DNA of 64,000 bases. It comes from Alteromonas antoniana (GTDB taxonomy: Bacteria; Pseudomonadota; Gammaproteobacteria; Enterobacterales; Alteromonadaceae). The translations under genes and the position numbers were made by a program. The notes under the pieces are model-generated. The model had not been told where the DNA came from. It worked only from the letters and a program-made list of their open reading frames with translations, and searched no databases. Within the stretch, counting starts at the first letter, position 1. The number at the start of each line of letters is the position of its first letter. The stretch covers positions 1-64,000 of the forward strand of contig NZ_JAESDH010000009.1 in NCBI RefSeq assembly GCF_019249295.1, read 5' to 3'. Below are positions 27,906-37,563 of the stretch, piece after piece.

Positions 27906-29513
27906 TTACACCCCGTAAGCAGATATAGAAGGAATGTCGTAAGATGTGTTCGTAATTGAGGTTATTGAACGTCCAGTACTTTCTGTAAAGAGATTAAATA
28001 CTTTTTGCATCTCTTCAGACCGTTTGTCTGCGGCGCCAAAACCGTCAAATCCCGCCAAATAGATCCGTTTAGAATTGCCTGACGCAGCAACTGCAAGCGC
28101 ATAGCTTATTACAAGAGAATTAGGCAGCTCTGCGGAAGTTTCCTCGACACTAAAAACTTCAGAGGTTACCTTGAGACCAAAATCGAAACATTTTTTATTC
28201 TTTAACGACTCTAAAACATCCTCAGGAAGTGAGCTAACAGGCGTTATCAGTGGCTGAGGTAGTGCTACGTGTTTATCACAATCTGCAAGCAGGCGCACAG
28301 GGTGGCTAGCTATCCTAAGGTCAACCATATCTTCAGCAAGTATCGATTGCGTATTCATGGCTATAACGACTGGGCGATATTTTCTAATATAAGCTTCAAC
28401 TGCAAGACGATGTTCTTCTAATCCCGGGCCGGCTCCAAGAATTAAAATGTCTTTTCCTTCAAGACAAGATTTAGGGGACCAAGTTCCTTGAGCCGGTTTA
28501 TTGTAGAATTTACGCGTTGCATCCAAAGTATCGTGACTAAATTTAGAGCCACCTTCAACCTTCAAATGTTCGAGCGTAGCTAAGATATCTTCTTCATCAA
28601 AACGAGAGTCAGCAAGCATTTCCTGAACAAACGTCGGATGTATTCCATACTTCCCCGAGAGAAAATAATAAGGATTAGAGCCCCACCCACACTTATTTTT
28701 AAGAGGCTGAAAATATCTATTAATCAGTGAAAGAAGAGGAACAAGATTTATTTGTTTATTATGAAGCTCAGCAACCTCAATCACTAGCTCCTCAGTTCGA
28801 GCGTTACCAGGCCCTCGCCCCATACCAGTAACAGTTGAATCTAGCCAACTAACACCTGACTCAGCTGCTGTTAAAGTATTTTCTAGTGCTTTACCCATGT
28901 TATCGTGTGTATGAATACCTAAGGATCCGTTCCAGTGTTTTTGCAACCAGCCAATAATTTTTTTGCACTGTGCAGAGTCCATACTTCCCATAGAGTCAGC
29001 GAAATATAATGCGTCTATGTCATAACCTGACGCGGCTTTGGCGAGCGACTCTACCTCTTCCTGTGAACGATCAGCAATCTGCATTAAATTAAAGCCAACG
29101 ATGAAACCTTTCTCTTTTAGTAAGCTAGTAGCGGGTAATGCATTTTCAAACTCATGAACATGGCAGGCTATCCTTACCACGTCCACCGGTGAAGATTTAG
29201 CATCGCAAGGGAATAGCTGGCTTAGAACAGACTCTATGGAATCCTCGCCAACTAATTCTGAAGCATTTACCATAACAGCGACTTTTAAAGAGTTCGGCAC
29301 CTGTAAAGAATTGATATAGTCGTCTGTTGTATAAGCAGAAGCTCCTTTAAAACTGGAGTTTTTAATAGAACGTAGTCCCAATTCTACTATATCAACATTT
29401 GCAGAATCCATTGCATGTAAGTAATCTCGAACGACATCCGAAGGGAAGTTCCAATTGTTATAGTACCCCCCGTCTCTCAAAGTGCAATCCAGTATATTTA
29501 ATTCATTTTTCAT
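27906..29513 (-). CDS. DRE-TIM aldolase fused to a C-terminal unknown domain
   Basis: Residues 1-320 are an HMGL-like (DRE-TIM) aldolase like 4-hydroxy-2-oxovalerate aldolase: LDCTLRDGGYYNNW near the start, ELGLRS, FADSMGSM and the metal-binding GIHTHDN near 204, then GMGRGPGNA. Such enzymes bind a divalent metal and act on pyruvate enolates. Residues ~350-535 form a second domain starting ILILGAGPGLEEH, which looks Rossmann-like, with YLAGFDGFG near the end; I do not recognise it firmly. The start ATG 29513 follows GGAAAAG; an upstream in-frame start at 29582 would add an unlikely hydrophobic leader. The position ahead of the KdsB-like and HAD genes suggests a pyruvate-dependent ulosonic acid synthase. 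Confidence 0.75.
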   Translation of the reverse strand: MKNELNILDCTLRDGGYYNNWNFPSDVVRDYLHAMDSANVDIVELGLRSIKNSSFKGASAYTTDDYINSLQVPNSLKVAVMVNASELVGEDSIESVLSQLFPCDAKSSPVDVVRIACHVHEFENALPATSLLKEKGFIVGFNLMQIADRSQEEVESLAKAASGYDIDALYFADSMGSMDSAQCKKIIGWLQKHWNGSLGIHTHDNMGKALENTLTAAESGVSWLDSTVTGMGRGPGNARTEELVIEVAELHNKQINLVPLLSLINRYFQPLKNKCGWGSNPYYFLSGKYGIHPTFVQEMLADSRFDEEDILATLEHLKVEGGSKFSHDTLDATRKFYNKPAQGTWSPKSCLEGKDILILGAGPGLEEHRLAVEAYIRKYRPVVIAMNTQSILAEDMVDLRIASHPVRLLADCDKHVALPQPLITPVSSLPEDVLESLKNKKCFDFGLKVTSEVFSVEETSAELPNSLVISYALAVAASGNSKRIYLAGFDGFGAADKRSEEMQKVFNLFTESTGRSITSITNTSYDIPSISAYGV

Positions 29514-29582
29514 AGTAACTTTTCCAAAATTTGTGCCTAAAAAGAAAATCATAGTGAGTATTGATAAACTCAAATAGATCAC

Positions 29583-30079
29583 TTTTACTTTTTATAATGT
29601 TGCAACAAAAATACGCCGCACTTTCCACTAGGCTAATTCGTGATAACTGAAGCCACGTCCAACTATACGACAAAATATAGATTAGGAATCTAAAACCTTA
29701 TAAATTAACTCTCTGTACCTTTAAACAAATGACACCATTTTATTTTTGGCTAAAATGAATTAAAAACTTGCAATTTAAAAAAAGAAGTCAACTTTAAAAG
29801 ATACTTAAAAAAATAAGATCTGAGTCGGCGAAACTTTAAATTTCGACATTTTCTTAAACTGCAGAGCTTAGTCTACGAAAAAAATTATTTAATTATCCAA
29901 GCGCCAAATCCATTTTAAATTCACCATCTAAAAACCAGTAAATGAAGGCAATATCCGAATCAAAATTAAATAAAATAAGATACAAAAAAGCCGACGGTTG
30001 TAGAAATGTGTCTATGTTTTTCAAAAAGAAAAGCGCGAGCTAACGAAAGCTAAAATAGACGATGATACAAACAAAGTTA
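29583..30079. other. AT-rich 500-bp gap before the aldolase gene
   Basis: No gene is supported in either direction. The region is strongly AT-rich, more so than the nearby genes, and contains many A/T runs. It separates the gene at 30080 from the aldolase gene and may hold a promoter for the aldolase-KdsB-HAD-gmd group, but no convincing -35/-10 pair was found. Confidence 0.5.
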
Positions 30080-31462
30080 TCAAACGCTGCCCCTTTTCTT
30101 ATTGAGAACTTTGAACAATTGATTAATAAAGAGATCGGTAACTTTATCACACTCGATACTGTATGACGTATCTGGTGACCTGCCGTTACTCTCATCGTCG
30201 TCAATCCATTCAGCAGGAATCTGCGAAATACTTGGGTGTCTATATTGGGGAGATTTCGCAATTGTTCCAATACGAGACTGGTGAGTAACACCATCCACAC
30301 CAGAAAATCTGGAAATAAAAATAGAATCTGTCATGTGGTGGCACATGAAAAAGTCAACTTTGCTAGCAATACCTAACTTGACCCAACTTGTTGCGTTGAT
30401 AAGGTTTACGCACTTCACATTACTAGGTAAAAGTGCCTTTATTTCATCAATGACCTTATTGTCATACTCTGTCAGGTGCTTTTTGTATTCCACTTCGCTA
30501 GAAATACGCCCAGTCATTCCGTCTAAAACAAGACCTACATTCTCTCCTCTATGAACCAAAACTTGCGAAATATTTACAATAGTTTGTATCATTTCATGCC
30601 ATTTGCGCTTTTCGCTACAAATACCAAACCAGAGTACAACCGAACAAGATTCAAGCTCTGATACCGCGTCTCTATATAGATCCTCAGTCTTACAAAGCTC
30701 CAGAGATTTCTCAACCACTAACTTATCTGGGTTTGCAAGCTCTTCATTAATAGCCTTAAGGCTACCACCACCAGGATATTTTACTGGTAAGAATGGCGGA
30801 ACAACTACAAAATTTTTATATTCGTCTTTGTTGAAGTCTGTTGGTAATGAATACTCTTTGACCGAAGACTTAAACAAGTCGATCTCCCAAAAAGGAAAAA
30901 ACGACTCCTCCGTATTGATAAAGTAGCACAAATCATCTACGTTAAGCCTCCTACTCTCTACGACGTTCCATAGCCCGTATTCAACTTCAAAAAAATAATG
31001 AAATGGCCGAAGACTTCTTATTAACAAACCAAGGCTCTTATTATCTCCAGATTCACCGAGCTCGAATGGATTCGTAATTTTTTCAAGTAATTCGTTCAAA
31101 TCCCCTACAAGTTTTTCAGGAGTAGTTTCGTATATTTTGTATAAACTAATAAAAGTGTTCTGCTTAGGTAAGTAAATCGCTATCGGTGAGTAATGAACTA
31201 TCACATAAAATGAATTTTCTTTATCACCAAAAGCAAGAAAGCACCTATGGTCTGGTGTGGCCGTATGTAGACTATCAACAAAGGGATAAGTAAAAGTATT
31301 AGAATCTGAAATTAGATGAAATTGTTCCCTATTTGCAATCGAACTTATTAAGTCGACTGGAAAAGACTCTTTAGACACCTCATCAATAATTGTAGTAAGC
31401 TGAGGACAAGATTCCACAACTCCATCCAAACTTTCTCCCTTAAAAAAATCCACAAATTTCAT
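30080..31462 (-). CDS. unknown protein of the glycan cluster, 460 residues
   Basis: I do not recognise this family. There is no signal peptide or membrane segment, so it is probably cytoplasmic. The second half has alternating strands and helices with VLWFGICSEKRKWHEMI, NVGLVLDGMTGR and FFMCHHMTDSIFISRF, reminiscent of a GT-B glycosyltransferase C-terminal half, but no donor-site motif is convincing. The C-terminus is basic (KVLNKKRGSV). It lies between the aldolase gene and a GT4-like gene in the same orientation, and has the same AT-rich composition as those neighbours. A diverged glycosyltransferase is the best guess. Confidence 0.6.
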   Translation of the reverse strand: MKFVDFFKGESLDGVVESCPQLTTIIDEVSKESFPVDLISSIANREQFHLISDSNTFTYPFVDSLHTATPDHRCFLAFGDKENSFYVIVHYSPIAIYLPKQNTFISLYKIYETTPEKLVGDLNELLEKITNPFELGESGDNKSLGLLIRSLRPFHYFFEVEYGLWNVVESRRLNVDDLCYFINTEESFFPFWEIDLFKSSVKEYSLPTDFNKDEYKNFVVVPPFLPVKYPGGGSLKAINEELANPDKLVVEKSLELCKTEDLYRDAVSELESCSVVLWFGICSEKRKWHEMIQTIVNISQVLVHRGENVGLVLDGMTGRISSEVEYKKHLTEYDNKVIDEIKALLPSNVKCVNLINATSWVKLGIASKVDFFMCHHMTDSIFISRFSGVDGVTHQSRIGTIAKSPQYRHPSISQIPAEWIDDDESNGRSPDTSYSIECDKVTDLFINQLFKVLNKKRGSV

Positions 31463-31503
31463 AACACAATCTCATTTAATAAAAATTTTTCCATTAGAAT
31501 TCA

Positions 31504-32541
31504 TCATACTTCTTCAAACTTACTAAAGGCTGCCATTTTATGATAATAGCTCCTTTTGAATATATCTTGAAAATCAAACTTAACACTAATATTAGTGTCT
31601 AGTATAGATTGAACTTTTCTGATGAAAATAGAGATAAACCTCTTTTGAAGACGAATATGATTATCTCTTATCTCCATAGGATCTATAACATTACTATCAC
31701 ACATAAACTTCAATTCTTCGACAGCACCTGCGACAGCCTCAGGTGTCGGCTCATCTATAATTATACTGTTGAATGGATTATACCATACGTCGCGACCACC
31801 CAAGGATTTAGTGCTTACAATCGGTATCCCGCTGAGTAAGTACTCGCTTGAAGAATAACATGCACCTTCTTCAGCAGAAAAACACCCCCCAGCAAATGAC
31901 TGCGCAACAATATCGAAAACTTCGCTGACACTGATCCGTTCTTCATTCAAATATTTGGGGTTCATTAACTTGTAATCGACATACTCGTTGGGCCTGTAAT
32001 TCTTACCTTGGATTATAGCAAGATCCTGAACTTTTGAAGCTAAATGAACTCTTTTCCACTTTTCAGGTCTTGCATTTACGACCAAATCAAATGATTTAGC
32101 TCGACTATTAATGTCAAAAAGATTCCAGTCAAGCCAACAATTATTGTTGCATAAAATTGAGTTATGAAAACCACATTGAATAGCTTCCTGCAACTCGTCG
32201 ACAGTATTTGCAAGAATTATGGTATTAGCTCTGTCTAATTCGCCAGCACATAAATTCTTTATAAATTGAACTTGCTTGGTCAACTTTCCCGCACCTGAGT
32301 ACCAAGGAAGAGAAATGCACTTAATCTGCAGTTTATTTTTATCATATGCATTAGATTTGTAGAAAAGCCCAGCGTGAGATAATCCATGAAAATAAAGAAT
32401 GTCAACCAAATCATTTTTCAAGAGGTGTCTAACAGGTATAACATCAGTTTGCAGATAAACTTTATAAGAATCAGCGAGCTCTTTAGCTATTGCGATATCG
32501 TTACCGCTTATTTTGAATTGAAAAGTATTTTCGTCCTTCAT
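31504..32541 (-). CDS. glycosyltransferase, GT4-like
   Basis: The 345-residue protein looks like a GT-B enzyme: an N-terminal half with VDILYFHGLSHAG, a middle strand LVVNARPEKWKRVHLA and the donor-site region FSAEEGACYSSSEYLLSGIPIVSTKSLGGRD near 240, where EEG and the following Gly/Ser-rich strand correspond to the sugar-binding loop of family 4. A GAGG ribosome site precedes the ATG. It is 41 nt upstream of the unknown gene at 30080. The sugar is unknown. Confidence 0.7.
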   Translation of the reverse strand: MKDENTFQFKISGNDIAIAKELADSYKVYLQTDVIPVRHLLKNDLVDILYFHGLSHAGLFYKSNAYDKNKLQIKCISLPWYSGAGKLTKQVQFIKNLCAGELDRANTIILANTVDELQEAIQCGFHNSILCNNNCWLDWNLFDINSRAKSFDLVVNARPEKWKRVHLASKVQDLAIIQGKNYRPNEYVDYKLMNPKYLNEERISVSEVFDIVAQSFAGGCFSAEEGACYSSSEYLLSGIPIVSTKSLGGRDVWYNPFNSIIIDEPTPEAVAGAVEELKFMCDSNVIDPMEIRDNHIRLQKRFISIFIRKVQSILDTNISVKFDFQDIFKRSYYHKMAAFSKFEEV

Positions 32542-32897
32542 TTAAACCTCATAATTTATAAAAACGGCGCATTTCAGCGAATTAGTTAAAACAAGCATCC
32601 TCGCATAGCCAATAAAACCAACAAGAAACATACCAGGAACCCGAAAAAGGATTAACAGAAGTAAATTGAAAAAAATCAGAACTCAAAAAAATTTTATTAC
32701 TAAATCCTACGTTAACCAGTAGATTCTATCGAGTCCCCTAGCTACTAGACCTGGTATGAATTAACTTCGTGCATAGAACCATTTGGCGACGATACAAAAT
32801 AATAAAAATATTAAAATGAAACAACGAATCGTCTTTTCAGAAGACGCCATGTACAAACATTAGCTTATAACATACATATTATAAACTCTAAATATGA
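32542..32897. other. AT-rich 356-bp gap
   Basis: No gene, hairpin terminator or repeat was found. The region is AT-rich and separates the triple glycosyltransferase gene from the GT4-like gene at 31504. A promoter for the downstream genes is possible but not visible with confidence. Confidence 0.45.
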
Positions 32898-35800
32898 TTA
32901 AAAATCAGGCCAACATGGCATCATCATTCTTGATTTACCGTTTAGCAAGGCACCATTCTCAGCTAATTTCTTTAATATACTTTCTAATGACATGATTTCG
33001 TCGTATAAATACCCGTTTATACCATCGGAAACATAATACTTAATACTTCCAAGACTCGGCGCGATTACATCTTTATAAAATGTCAGGGACTGAAAAAGAC
33101 TCCCTGACGTCAATATATCCCTATAAGTGAGTAAAACGAAATCTGCAGCATTCAAATATATTTGAATTTCATCGTCATTTATAAATCTGTTTTCACAAAC
33201 TATATTACTATGCGATTTCGATAGGGCTTCCAATGTATTTTTACAACTTACTCTACCAGCTATTAAATACTTAATTTTCAAACCGTCTCTGTTCAGTAAC
33301 TCATCTACTAAGGTTACTTTTTCGTCCAGATTTTTGTATTCCCTAACTTGACCCAATGTCGTAATTGCTAGCTCCTCACCTGTTAACTTGAGAGTGTTCC
33401 TAGCGTCCTTTCTCCCTATATTATTGGGATAATTCTTTTGATATAGGCCATGCTCAATTATTTCTATATGAGCGTCTTTATGTAGCCATTCAGATATTTC
33501 GGCCTTCAACATTGGGTGGTGCAATAACACAACATCACATAGCTGAGTTAGTTCTCGACGAAATGCAAGTTCTGTCGGCTTATGTATTTGCTCGTGGTTT
33601 GCTCGATTATGAACAGTCCAGACAAGCTTAACGCCTTTTTCCTTTAACTCTTTTAATTTATCGATGAAGCTATTGAGATAACTTGGAAGCGTGTCAAGAG
33701 TATGGCCTCTAAATAAAACATTGATCCAATGTATATGCAGAACATCTCTTGTTTTAAACTTATCTAGATCAAGATTAATACTATCATTTTCTGATAGCCC
33801 GGAAACAGAAACTCCAGACTTGACTAAATTTTGATACAGTAATGTCTGATAGGGGTTCCCGTGTGTATAATCCGGCAAGAAGTAGATGGTACCGCTACCG
33901 TCCTTTGGAACCCAGGACAAATCGGACATTAAAGGTACGTCTGTATAGTCTTCCAACAAATCAATAAAGTATTTAAGACTATATTCACATCCATAGAATC
34001 TGTTTACAGAACACCAAAATTCATAGGAGTCCACCTTATAAGCGTTCGATAAGCAAAGCGATTCTTTTTCCAACTCTCCCGCTACATTGTAAATCTTAGC
34101 GAAGAACAACCAGCCTAGTAGGTCGTTATCTGCGCTAACAACCTTGTCCGCACATAATAGAAGACGTTTTAGTAGCCCTTCACTAGGTGTTTTCAAAGCT
34201 CGTAAATAACAACCTAACAAATCAGCATATATATCCTTCGTCTCTCTCACAGGCTCGAGTCTTTGAGCAGCATCAACAATATCGCTATATCCAACTTCTA
34301 AATAATAGCTAGATATTCTTTCAATAAGGTCTTTTTCACTTTGCGTTTTATTTGGAATTCGAGCTACCTCAAATAGCAAAGAAATACCATGATAATAATC
34401 TGACTTTGCAAAGCTATTTAGAAGTTCTGAAAACTTAGGTGCGTTAAGATTTGCAGTGAAAGGAGACGCTCTTAGTACATCTCCTGAAAAGTATTCTTTG
34501 CTAATTACCAAATCATAATTCTTTGCATTCGGGTCTCGACGCCAATAAGACTGAGGAGCCCGATAATATAAGCCGTATGATTGGTCTAATAGGTAAAATT
34601 GGCTACTATTCTTCCCACACCTTAACCAAAATTCCCAGTCAGATGATGGTCCGAAACGACGCTCATTGAAGTAGCCATTTTCCCTATGAAGCTTAGTCCG
34701 CCACACCGGCATGCAATGAGGAATGTTGTGTGCCTGCATGACATTTTGTTGGTCATTGTATTTTGCGAGCTTCTCAACACTATATTTTGTTGGAGTCTTT
34801 GGGGTATACCAGACCATCTCATCAGATGACTCCTCCCAAGAGAGATTCTTTGTATCAGTCACTCTCAGGCCCGAGCTCGCCACATCGCAGTCTGCATTCT
34901 GATCTAAAGCCTCTGTTAATGAGGCAATATGCAAAGGTGCTCTTTTATCGTCGATATTTGCATTAGTCAGGTATTTTGAACTAGAAATTCTAGCTGCGAA
35001 ATTCCATACATCATAGAGACCAGGATCTTGTTTTAACCAAAAATAAACCGTAGAACTGTGTCGCAATCCGAATTCGACAATGTCTTCATGCTCTTTTCCT
35101 CGTGATTGAGGCCGGAAAATAAAATTCTCTAACTCTTCTAAATTAGAAAATTTACCCACATTATCAAGGAATCCATCTTTATACTCGTCACCATTAAACA
35201 TTGACGTAATGATAGTTGCGCGAGGCGACCAGCACTTACTTTCAGACTCACTTTCCTGCTCTGAAATAAGTTTATAGAGTTGCTTATTTTTTAGCTTAGG
35301 TGCGCTTTTGGGAATAAGGAAGAAGTTATCAAACTTGTCTAAAATAGGGGCAGACAAGGTTTTACTATCGAAGAGAGTCACAAAGTCTTGTGAAAAATCG
35401 AATTGGCAGCTATTAAGCTTGTGAATACTGAAGTCATACTTATTGACGTCAATCGCCTCAAAACCTACAACTCTTACCGAAAAATCGTATGAGAAAAAAT
35501 TAAATACTGATTCTAAATAAGATAACCACTCATAGGCTTGCGCATCAGAAATATTTGCACAAACCAGTGTTAGTGACTTTCCGGAATGAGACTTATCATT
35601 TATAAGATCTAATTCCTGTCTAATATGTGAACTGAAGTTCTCTAAACCTAAAGTCCTTTTGAGCTCTTTAAGCGCACTTAACTTCTGTTTTAGGAGGTCG
35701 CTATCCGACTCTATTTTTTTTAGGATTTCAGGTATCTTAGCAATAGAGTGTTTATCTTCCTTAATAAATACACACGCTTCTTCCCACAATGATTGATCGC

Positions 35801-36593
35801 TGGGAAGATCAAGTGTGTCCGCTAGGATTACTGGTATACACTCATATTCCAAAGACTCCCATAAACGAATGGAGTTGGGGCCGGTACCCGATGGACACAG
35901 TGAGAACTTACTGTTCTGCATAACGTTAATATATTCAACAGCATTTCTTTGTTCTTCTGTTAAATATTCGGAAGACAGAGATTTTCCGTATACCTGCTCG
36001 TCATACACCCGGGCTTGATAGTGCCATGATAATCTTTCTGTTACTAACCCCCCAGAACATCCTTTCAATTCTTCAAAAATATGTTTCCTGCTATCTGTAA
36101 GATAATACCTTCCATCATACGCACCTACAAATGAGAAGAGGTACTCACGATTTTGAAACTCAGTGATAGAGTCCGCGACTTCATAAAGCTCCTTTATTTC
36201 TGAAGCGGCTTGAACAGGGAAAAGCTGTAGAGGATATAAGTTAATCGCGCCTAGATTTGTCTGACCTTTCTCCTTGTGTGAGACAAAAAGGTCTGTAATA
36301 CCAATATCATAAAAAAGATTATAGTAGTCTTTAAATTTTATGTGCTGACATGCTGTAACAATGCGCTTTCCGCTAATGTTTTTACACTCGGCTACTAACT
36401 TTTCGTATTCTACTAATAGGCGAGAGCCCAACTCAGTTTGTCTTGCCAACCCATCTATTAAGTTAGCCCATGGGAACGCAACATAAACTGCATTATCCAA
36501 AATTTCGGCATCGTTAGACAAACTTTCATAAACATACTGTTCTGTTCTGGCAGGTGTTTGCCAGTCGGCATCATATACAACAAACTTTTCCAT
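32898..36593 (-). CDS. three-domain glycosyltransferase (GT47-, GT2- and GT4-like)
   Basis: The 1231-residue protein appears to join three transferase domains. Residues 1-330 resemble the exostosin/GT47 type: LFSFVGAYDGRYYLTDSR, then FSLCPSGTGPNSIRLWESL near 230-250 and CIPVILAD. Residues ~455-720 are GT2-like: IITSMFNGDEYKDGF, YLTNANIDDKRAP and GPSSDWEFWLR. Residues ~910-1215 are GT4-like: VLHIHWINVLF, VWTVHNRANHEQIHKP, ITTLGQVREYKNLD and FVLLTYRDILTSGSLFQS. An enzyme with three active sites could add several sugars in sequence. The last residues (RMMMPCWPDF) are unusual for the family. It begins 22 nt after the sulfotransferase gene. Confidence 0.75.
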   Translation of the reverse strand: MEKFVVYDADWQTPARTEQYVYESLSNDAEILDNAVYVAFPWANLIDGLARQTELGSRLLVEYEKLVAECKNISGKRIVTACQHIKFKDYYNLFYDIGITDLFVSHKEKGQTNLGAINLYPLQLFPVQAASEIKELYEVADSITEFQNREYLFSFVGAYDGRYYLTDSRKHIFEELKGCSGGLVTERLSWHYQARVYDEQVYGKSLSSEYLTEEQRNAVEYINVMQNSKFSLCPSGTGPNSIRLWESLEYECIPVILADTLDLPSDQSLWEEACVFIKEDKHSIAKIPEILKKIESDSDLLKQKLSALKELKRTLGLENFSSHIRQELDLINDKSHSGKSLTLVCANISDAQAYEWLSYLESVFNFFSYDFSVRVVGFEAIDVNKYDFSIHKLNSCQFDFSQDFVTLFDSKTLSAPILDKFDNFFLIPKSAPKLKNKQLYKLISEQESESESKCWSPRATIITSMFNGDEYKDGFLDNVGKFSNLEELENFIFRPQSRGKEHEDIVEFGLRHSSTVYFWLKQDPGLYDVWNFAARISSSKYLTNANIDDKRAPLHIASLTEALDQNADCDVASSGLRVTDTKNLSWEESSDEMVWYTPKTPTKYSVEKLAKYNDQQNVMQAHNIPHCMPVWRTKLHRENGYFNERRFGPSSDWEFWLRCGKNSSQFYLLDQSYGLYYRAPQSYWRRDPNAKNYDLVISKEYFSGDVLRASPFTANLNAPKFSELLNSFAKSDYYHGISLLFEVARIPNKTQSEKDLIERISSYYLEVGYSDIVDAAQRLEPVRETKDIYADLLGCYLRALKTPSEGLLKRLLLCADKVVSADNDLLGWLFFAKIYNVAGELEKESLCLSNAYKVDSYEFWCSVNRFYGCEYSLKYFIDLLEDYTDVPLMSDLSWVPKDGSGTIYFLPDYTHGNPYQTLLYQNLVKSGVSVSGLSENDSINLDLDKFKTRDVLHIHWINVLFRGHTLDTLPSYLNSFIDKLKELKEKGVKLVWTVHNRANHEQIHKPTELAFRRELTQLCDVVLLHHPMLKAEISEWLHKDAHIEIIEHGLYQKNYPNNIGRKDARNTLKLTGEELAITTLGQVREYKNLDEKVTLVDELLNRDGLKIKYLIAGRVSCKNTLEALSKSHSNIVCENRFINDDEIQIYLNAADFVLLTYRDILTSGSLFQSLTFYKDVIAPSLGSIKYYVSDGINGYLYDEIMSLESILKKLAENGALLNGKSRMMMPCWPDF

Positions 36594-36615
36594 TTTAAAA
36601 TTTCTTTACTTTGAT

Positions 36616-37563
36616 TTAAATTTCATATCCAAACATTTCGGATATTTTTTTGTAATGTTTTGAGCTTAGAACTTCGTTTCTTAACTCTTCACTAACTTCA
36701 TGTCTGGATCGAGGACTTATCTCTGATGCTTTTCTTCCACTATCACCACTGAGAGCAAACATATCAAATGCCAATAGTGATTCGGCTGAAAATGATAATT
36801 CTAGTTGCGAAGTAATATCTCTCATTGCTGACTCAGGGTCGCTGACAAAGTCTTCATATTTAAAGATTTGGGATTTATTAAATGGCGAGATAAATTTCAG
36901 AAACCTTCTACAATACTCATCAAAGTTAGCAGGTGTGAAATGCACCCAGCCGTTACGCTGAAGCGACAAGTACGAATCTATTGGATTTCGGATGGTTACC
37001 AAGTGTGCTAATTTAAATCGAGGCTCCAGTACCCTTGATAGAGTATCAATCTCAGGCACTTCGTCTGTCGTACAGTAGTCAGAATGAGTATGTGCCCGTA
37101 ACACCAACTCGCCCCCTCTCTTTTCCAGATGGCGGACAGTTTGTAATATTGATGCTTCAAAAATTTCTTCAGAAAGCTTACTTTCGTTTGGAATACCTGC
37201 ACGACGTAGATTAGTGATAATATCACGGGGTATGAAAGTAGTTTGGTTCGGTACCCAACCAACCTTCGTTGTAGGGTGTACCTCACTCAACAGATAAACA
37301 TTGGGTTGAGAGGCAATACATTTGGATATCAAAGTTCCGCCGGTGCAAGCAAAATGATGAACTAAACGTATCGTTGGCTTTTCTTCTTCGTCTGCAACAA
37401 CCTCGTTACACCTCTCCAGCAAGCTCTGCGTCTCTTTTATTTGCAGGTTATGATCCAGAGTGACGTCACGCTCGGCAGAGACACCGCTAAACTCTGAAAC
37501 AAGCTTCAGTGCGTCATTCAACTCGGTATGTAATTGCTGTAGGTCGTCTTTTATTTCACTCAT
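36616..37563 (-). CDS. sulfotransferase with N-terminal helical region
   Basis: The ~315-residue protein has the PAPS-binding elements of the sulfotransferase superfamily: the 5'-phosphate loop HHFACTGGTLISKCIA near 67-82 and the 3'-phosphate site TIRNPIDSYLSLQ near 190. The first ~55 residues are predicted helical and coiled-coil-like. The start ATG 37563 overlaps the coiled-coil gene stop by 8 nt, so the two are translationally coupled. The enzyme would transfer sulfate from PAPS to a sugar hydroxyl, common in marine surface glycans. PAPS synthesis genes are not in this window. Confidence 0.8.
   Translation of the reverse strand: MSEIKDDLQQLHTELNDALKLVSEFSGVSAERDVTLDHNLQIKETQSLLERCNEVVADEEEKPTIRLVHHFACTGGTLISKCIASQPNVYLLSEVHPTTKVGWVPNQTTFIPRDIITNLRRAGIPNESKLSEEIFEASILQTVRHLEKRGGELVLRAHTHSDYCTTDEVPEIDTLSRVLEPRFKLAHLVTIRNPIDSYLSLQRNGWVHFTPANFDEYCRRFLKFISPFNKSQIFKYEDFVSDPESAMRDITSQLELSFSAESLLAFDMFALSGDSGRKASEISPRSRHEVSEELRNEVLSSKHYKKISEMFGYEI

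Noticed and set aside
29514..29582. 23-residue hydrophobic leader on the aldolase
   Set aside because: The enzyme is cytoplasmic by family, and the ATG at 29513 has its own GGAAAAG site.
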